Shown: one piece after another, positions 7,248 to 9,822 of the stretch
Position numbering within the stretch: position 1 is the first letter of the stretch
How the letters are laid out: every line of letters starts with the position of its first letter
Origin: CAYJAZ01 sp964371865
GTDB lineage: Bacteria > Desulfobacterota > Desulfovibrionia > Desulfovibrionales > Desulfovibrionaceae
Assembly (NCBI GenBank): GCA_964371865.1
Contig: CAYJOR010000081.1
Coordinates: forward strand, 1 to 9,822
Direction: 5' to 3'
Length of the DNA stretch: 9,822 nt
Notes under the pieces: model-generated
Seen by the model: the letters and a program-made list of their open reading frames with translations, nothing else
Database searches by the model: none
Told to the model about the DNA's origin: nothing
Position numbers and translations under genes: made by a program

Positions 7248-8027
7248 ATGCAAGAATATCAATCGCACGATATTACAAAATTGGCTAAGGCTTTGCTCAA
7301 TGTACAAAAAGGACTTCAACCTGCAGCGAAGGACTCAGTAAATCCTTTCGTAAAAAATAGATATGCAAGTCTGAACAGCGTGATGGATGTGTGCCGTGAA
7401 CCATTGCTCTCAAACGGAATTTGGCTGTGCCAGTATCCAGTTCCAGCTGAAAGCACCCCTCTAGAGAATACCCCACAAGCGTATTCATTAGGGCTGGTTA
7501 CAAAGTTGACACATGCAGAATCAGGGCAGTGGCAGTCATCGTTGACGGTCATACCACTTTCAAAGGCAGATCCTCAATCTATGGGGTCAGCTATGAGTTA
7601 TGCTCGAAGATACGCGCTATCAGCGATGTTAGGAATTGTCACGGAGGAAGATACTGACGGTATGTCGGGTAACTATCAACAAAATCAGGGTGCTCAAAAT
7701 GGCAGAAACAGCAAAAACTCTCAATCTCAACAGAAAGCTACCTCTAATCGAAAAAGCGGTCATTCCGACTCAAACATCGAAAACAAAAATCTAAAGGCTC
7801 AAAATGGCTTCTATGAAGATGGCAAAAATGGCGCAAATTCTGATTGTCAGCTACAAATTCCAATACTAAGTGGTGTGGTCTACGATAGTTTTGACGGTCA
7901 AGGCGAGAAAGGAAATCGGCGAGAAGTCATCACGGCGACAGGTAACACAATTCCGTATAAAGATGAACTTATAAAGTCAGGCTTTAAGTGGAACCCAAAC
8001 AAGAAGGTATGGTGGAAATATGCCTAA
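7248..8027 (+). CDS. erf: ERF-family single-strand DNA annealing protein with DUF5710-like tail
   Basis: A 259-residue recombinase of the phage P22 Erf type, which anneals complementary single strands during recombination of phage or element DNA. The start is supported by AGGAGA (7237-7242) five bases upstream. Residues 1-140 carry the family pattern: NPFVKNRYASLNSV from 32, a GIWLCQ strand, a threonine/leucine-rich middle, then the hallmark DPQSMGSAMSYARRYALSAM (108-127) followed by LGIVTEEDTDG. Residues 142-205 are an Asn/Gln/Ser/Lys-rich flexible linker, usual for these proteins. The tail (237-256, YKDELIKSGFKWNPNKKVWW) resembles the short DUF5710-type motif with its W-N-P and K-x-W-W residues, which I infer to be a nucleic-acid or partner contact. 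The stop codon overlaps the end of convergent brnA by 4 bp. The natural partner would be the nuclease encoded at 8627, which is broken. Confidence 0.9.
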   Translation: MQEYQSHDITKLAKALLNVQKGLQPAAKDSVNPFVKNRYASLNSVMDVCREPLLSNGIWLCQYPVPAESTPLENTPQAYSLGLVTKLTHAESGQWQSSLTVIPLSKADPQSMGSAMSYARRYALSAMLGIVTEEDTDGMSGNYQQNQGAQNGRNSKNSQSQQKATSNRKSGHSDSNIENKNLKAQNGFYEDGKNGANSDCQLQIPILSGVVYDSFDGQGEKGNRREVITATGNTIPYKDELIKSGFKWNPNKKVWWKYA

Positions 8028-8296
8028 GCTTGAGTTGAAATGTATTCGCGTAAAGCTTTGTTAATAGCTGTCTGATATTGTTTATTATTGTGTTTAAACC
8101 AAGCAACAATATCTGCATCTAAACGCAATGTGACAGGTTGTTTTATTGGACGATAGAATCTACCTCTTTCAGAGTTTGTGAACTCAATTTCAGGAATATC
8201 TGAAAGGTCAATTTCACTTTCTGAAAGCGCATCTAAAGATTTTAGCTGCTCTTCAATAGAAGGTATTTTTATATCAATATTATTGGAATTGTTCAT
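8024..8296 (-). CDS. brnA: BrnA antitoxin, ribbon-helix-helix DNA-binding protein
   Basis: A 90-residue antitoxin of the BrnA (DUF4415) family, which neutralises BrnT and represses the operon. The frame is open further upstream, but the ATG at 8296 is preceded by a strong AAGGAGA with 5-base spacing on the minus strand, so translation should start there. The acidic N-terminal half (residues 1-50, with SLDALSESEIDLSDIPEIEF) is the likely toxin-binding region. The C-terminal part (PVTLRLDADIVAWFK from 54, then YQTAINKALREYI) is the ribbon-helix-helix domain with the family's usual Q-T-x-I-N-x-A-L-R-E. It overlaps the end of brnT by 17 bp, in the toxin-first order normal for brnTA. No frameshift or truncation is seen. 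Confidence 0.9.
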   Translation of the reverse strand: MNNSNNIDIKIPSIEEQLKSLDALSESEIDLSDIPEIEFTNSERGRFYRPIKQPVTLRLDADIVAWFKHNNKQYQTAINKALREYISTQA

Positions 8297-8564
8297 AAAG
8301 TCTCCTTTCATGCTTTGTTGCTTTTCTAGCTGATATAATCCGAATAACTTCTTCATCGTCAACTGTTCTGTAGGTGTGCACAACTAAGGCTAACAGCTGA
8401 TTTTGTATCATTCCCAAAGTATGCCAACGCTCTTCATTGTCCGCAACTCTATCAAATTGGGTGCGATGAAGAGGGTCGTCAAAAGCCAATTTAGCAAGTT
8501 CAAAACTGATTTTGTGCTTTACATAATTAATTTTGTTCTTGTTTTCGTCCCATTCGTATTTCAT
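8280..8564 (-). CDS. brnT: BrnT ribonuclease toxin
   Basis: A 94-residue toxin of the BrnT (DUF497) family, RelE-like RNases that inhibit translation. It starts MKYEWDENKNKINYVKHKISFE, where W5-D and the K16-H17 with SFE are family marks. FDDP, E-x-RW-x-x-LG, VVHTYR and the end motif RIISARKATKHERR (75-88) are all intact, so the toxin is probably active. The frame runs on to an ATG at 8615, but that would lie upstream of the likely promoter, so the ATG at 8564 is preferred. No Shine-Dalgarno precedes it, and the predicted transcription start coincides with the A of this ATG, suggesting a leaderless message. It is first in the operon and overlaps brnA by 17 bp. Confidence 0.9.
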   Translation of the reverse strand: MKYEWDENKNKINYVKHKISFELAKLAFDDPLHRTQFDRVADNEERWHTLGMIQNQLLALVVHTYRTVDDEEVIRIISARKATKHERRLYEQFQ

Positions 8565-8570
8565 ATAAAT

Positions 8571-8592
8571 ATTGTACGTACAATTTTGTACA
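8571..8592. promoter_or_regulatory. Palindromic operator of the brnTA promoter
   Basis: ATTGTACGTACAAT (8571-8584) is a perfect 14-bp palindrome that includes the whole -10 box of the brnTA promoter. A second shorter palindrome, TGTACA (8587-8592), lies in the spacer and shares the GTAC core. Paired sites of this kind suit cooperative binding of ribbon-helix-helix dimers, so BrnA, alone or with BrnT, is the likely ligand. It also lies 35 to 56 bases upstream of the nuclease gene start and could affect that gene's transcription. Confidence 0.6.
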
Positions 8593-8599
8593 TAGTCAA
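8571..8599 (-). promoter_or_regulatory. Sigma-70 promoter of brnTA
   Basis: On the minus strand TTGACT (8599-8594) and TACAAT (8576-8571) are separated by exactly 17 bases, close to consensus. Six bases lie between the -10 box and the brnT ATG, so the +1 position falls at 8564 or within a base or two of it. Confidence 0.7.
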
Positions 8600-8626
8600 G
8601 AGGTAAATTAAACAAAAGGAAATCAA

Positions 8627-9314
8627 ATGAACCAAGATAAAAAGCTCTTGAGCCTCATCGCTCACGGGTTACAATCGTACTCAGAAAGCCAAACAATCTC
8701 ACAGCTTGGAGATCGAAGTCAATATATTGGAATGTCCGATATTGCTTTGATGTCGGAGTGTACAAGATTGGCAGTCTTGCGGAAACGTAACCCACTCAAC
8801 TCAAGGACTGTAACTCTTCAAAATTATGAAGAAATCCTCAAGAAACAACTCACTCTACAACGGGGGCATTGGTTAGAGGAATGAATCTCAAATGCTCTGT
8901 ACGCAAACGGATTTCATCTTATTCCACAGTTAGAAATTGAAGTGCAAGTACCTAATAATATCCCACTAAAAATACATTTAGATTTTGTTCTTGTGGGTGA
9001 AAATATTATCAGAATTTTAGAGCTGAAATCAAACGAGAAGTTACCATCTCAAGCACAAAAGAGTCATGAGCTTCAAGTCCGTGGTCAGGTGGTACAGCTC
9101 CTTTCCATGCGTAGGCTTTATTGAGAAATTCCTTGAGACTATTGATAATGCAGATGAAACTGATTTAGAATATAGATTAGTCCGAGTTGGTGAAGAAGTA
9201 GCTGATATAGTTGAAGAAGGTGACTATTACGATAATCCTTTCTCGGCTTGCTCAACTCAAGGCGTTTCATTCGATTTTACATGCCCATACATAGAAACAA
9301 AAGAAAATAAATAA
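8627..9314 (+). pseudogene. Broken PD-(D/E)XK exonuclease (YqaJ/Cas4/RecB-like)
   Basis: Remains of a nuclease that would pair with the ERF protein to resect DNA ends. ATG 8627 follows AAGGA (8616-8620) with 6-base spacing. The N-terminal piece has IGMSDIALMSECTRLAVLRK (from codon 34) and RGHWLEE (79-85), then meets TGA at 8882-8884. The same frame continues past the stop with clear family text: a strand PQLEIEVQV, D119 in HLDFVLVG and E132-L-K134 in ILELKSNEK, the PD-(D/E)XK active site with normal spacing, then ELQVRGQVVQLL. A frameshift between about 9082 and 9120 moves the rest (FIEKFLETIDNADE onward) to the +1 frame, which ends at 9314 with a cysteine-containing tail, FTCPYIE. Relatives have more sequence between the QVRGQ helix and the tail, so a small deletion may accompany the frameshift. 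Sequencing error is possible, but two separate lesions argue for a true pseudogene. Confidence 0.75.
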
Positions 9315-9323
9315 GGATTACAT

Positions 9324-9822
9324 ATGAATACACAATTTACAAGAAAACAATTTGATGCAGGTATGGTTTTCAGTGGAAAATCAAGTGGTACACAAGTTTG
9401 GGGATTTGCTGAGAAATCAGAGTTTACACCAACGATAGACAGCAACTATCAATTTCACGATACCAGTCGAGATGTTGTCGTGTGGTTTTTGATGGAAAAA
9501 GCAGAGCCTTTATATTTATACGGCCCTACAGGTTGTGGAAAAAGTAGTCTTGTTAGGCAGTTAGCTGCAAGGTTGAATTTTCCAGTCTTTGAGATTACAG
9601 GGCATGAGCGACTGGAGATATCAGACCTCATCGGTCATCTCACAGTCAAGGACGGAAACATGAAGTTTGAAGATGGTCCACTTACCAAAGCTATGCGGGT
9701 AGGTGGACTTTTTCAATTTAATGAACTTGACTTGTGCTCTCCCGCAACGCTTGCAGGGCTGAACACGATTCTTGATGGCTCGCCGCTCTGCATTCCTGAG
9801 AATGGCGGTGAACTTATTCAAC
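9324..9822 (+). CDS. MoxR/CobS-like AAA+ ATPase, 5' part only
   Basis: The first 166 codons of a gene that continues beyond the window. ATG 9324 follows AAGGA (9313-9317) with 6-base spacing, and the site overlaps the stop of the nuclease remnant, so the genes are co-transcribed. Walker A is GPTGCGKS (67-74). ITGHERLEISDLIGHL (91-106) and the following DG-x-L-T-KAM segment are typical of the MoxR/CobS/CbbQ group, and Walker B is LFQFNELDL (129-137) with E134 and D136. Such ATPases remodel a partner, usually a VWA-domain protein encoded next door. In SXT/R391-type elements a CobS-like gene lies near the annealase/exonuclease pair, with an unknown role there. The name CobS refers to homology only; a role in cobalamin synthesis is not implied. 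Confidence 0.85.
   Translation, partial: MNTQFTRKQFDAGMVFSGKSSGTQVWGFAEKSEFTPTIDSNYQFHDTSRDVVVWFLMEKAEPLYLYGPTGCGKSSLVRQLAARLNFPVFEITGHERLEISDLIGHLTVKDGNMKFEDGPLTKAMRVGGLFQFNELDLCSPATLAGLNTILDGSPLCIPENGGELIQ

Larger units (their letters stand above)
7248..9822. mobile_element. Recombination and addiction module of an integrative or conjugative element (partial)
   Basis: The order annealing protein, nuclease, CobS-like ATPase resembles the bet-exo-cobS type clusters I recall from SXT/R391 elements and IncA/C plasmids, and the toxin-antitoxin pair fits such an element. The base composition from 7248 on looks less AT-rich than the ankyrin and EAL genes, although I have not computed it. No integrase, att site, relaxase or terminal repeat is in view, so the element type and its left edge are unknown. 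The true boundary could lie anywhere between about 7056 and 7248, or further left. Confidence 0.4.

Noticed and set aside
8403..8606. 67-residue plus-strand reading frame
   Set aside because: It lies antisense to brnT over most of its length, has no ribosome binding site and encodes hydrophobic nonsense; it is a shadow of the toxin gene.
8882..8884. TGA read as glycine (alternative genetic code)
   Set aside because: The 1003- and 1122-codon genes use GGN glycine codons freely and contain no in-frame TGA, which is not expected if TGA were a glycine codon.
8882..8884. Selenocysteine codon
   Set aside because: No clear bacterial SECIS stem-loop directly follows, the expected residue in this nuclease family is not cysteine, and a second lesion lies downstream.
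8627..9314. Cas4 of a CRISPR-Cas system
   Set aside because: The fold family is shared, but there is no repeat array, no cas1/cas2 and no complete cysteine cluster in view; the ERF and CobS-like neighbours fit a recombination exonuclease better.

Overview
The window is AT-rich DNA from a Gram-negative bacterium, most likely a proteobacterium. The evidence is a two-sensor periplasmic c-di-GMP enzyme, sigma-70 style promoters, good Shine-Dalgarno sites, and a BrnTA/ERF/CobS-type accessory module. A host-associated anaerobic gammaproteobacterium of the Succinivibrionaceae type would fit the low GC, the SBP-GGDEF-EAL architecture and the very large ankyrin protein. That placement is only a guess from style; no rRNA or housekeeping marker is present.

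Bases 1-544 are non-coding apart from a decayed fragment resembling an IS3-family OrfB transposase (2-106). They end in a near-consensus promoter (438-466) with a perfect inverted repeat at its predicted start site. This promoter drives a long inner-membrane signalling protein (545-3556) with a signal peptide, two tandem periplasmic SBP_bac_3 sensor domains, one TM helix, a GGDEF domain whose signature is destroyed, and an EAL domain that keeps its catalytic residues. It is probably a ligand-controlled c-di-GMP phosphodiesterase. A 130-bp gap with its own -10 box inside an inverted repeat leads to a 1122-residue cytoplasmic protein (3687-7055). That protein has about 25 unbroken ankyrin repeats, a charged linker, and an unrecognised beta-rich C-terminal domain that may be PH-like.

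A strong intrinsic terminator (7180-7218) separates this part from a module typical of conjugative or integrative elements. The module holds an ERF-family single-strand annealing protein (7248-8027), a PD-(D/E)XK exonuclease related to YqaJ/Cas4/RecB nucleases (8627-9314), and a MoxR/CobS-like AAA+ ATPase that runs off the end (9324-9822). A brnTA toxin-antitoxin pair sits on the opposite strand between the annealing protein and the nuclease (8024-8564). The nuclease gene is broken by an in-frame TGA and a frameshift, so the annealase/exonuclease pair looks half inactivated here while the addiction module appears intact.

The features most worth a second look are the brnTA control region, where a predicted leaderless toxin message has a perfect palindrome over its -10 box; the broken nuclease; the terminator placed directly in front of the ERF gene; the DUF5710-like tail on the ERF protein; and the C-terminal domain of the ankyrin protein. 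I found no CRISPR array, tRNA, rRNA or clearly new defence system.
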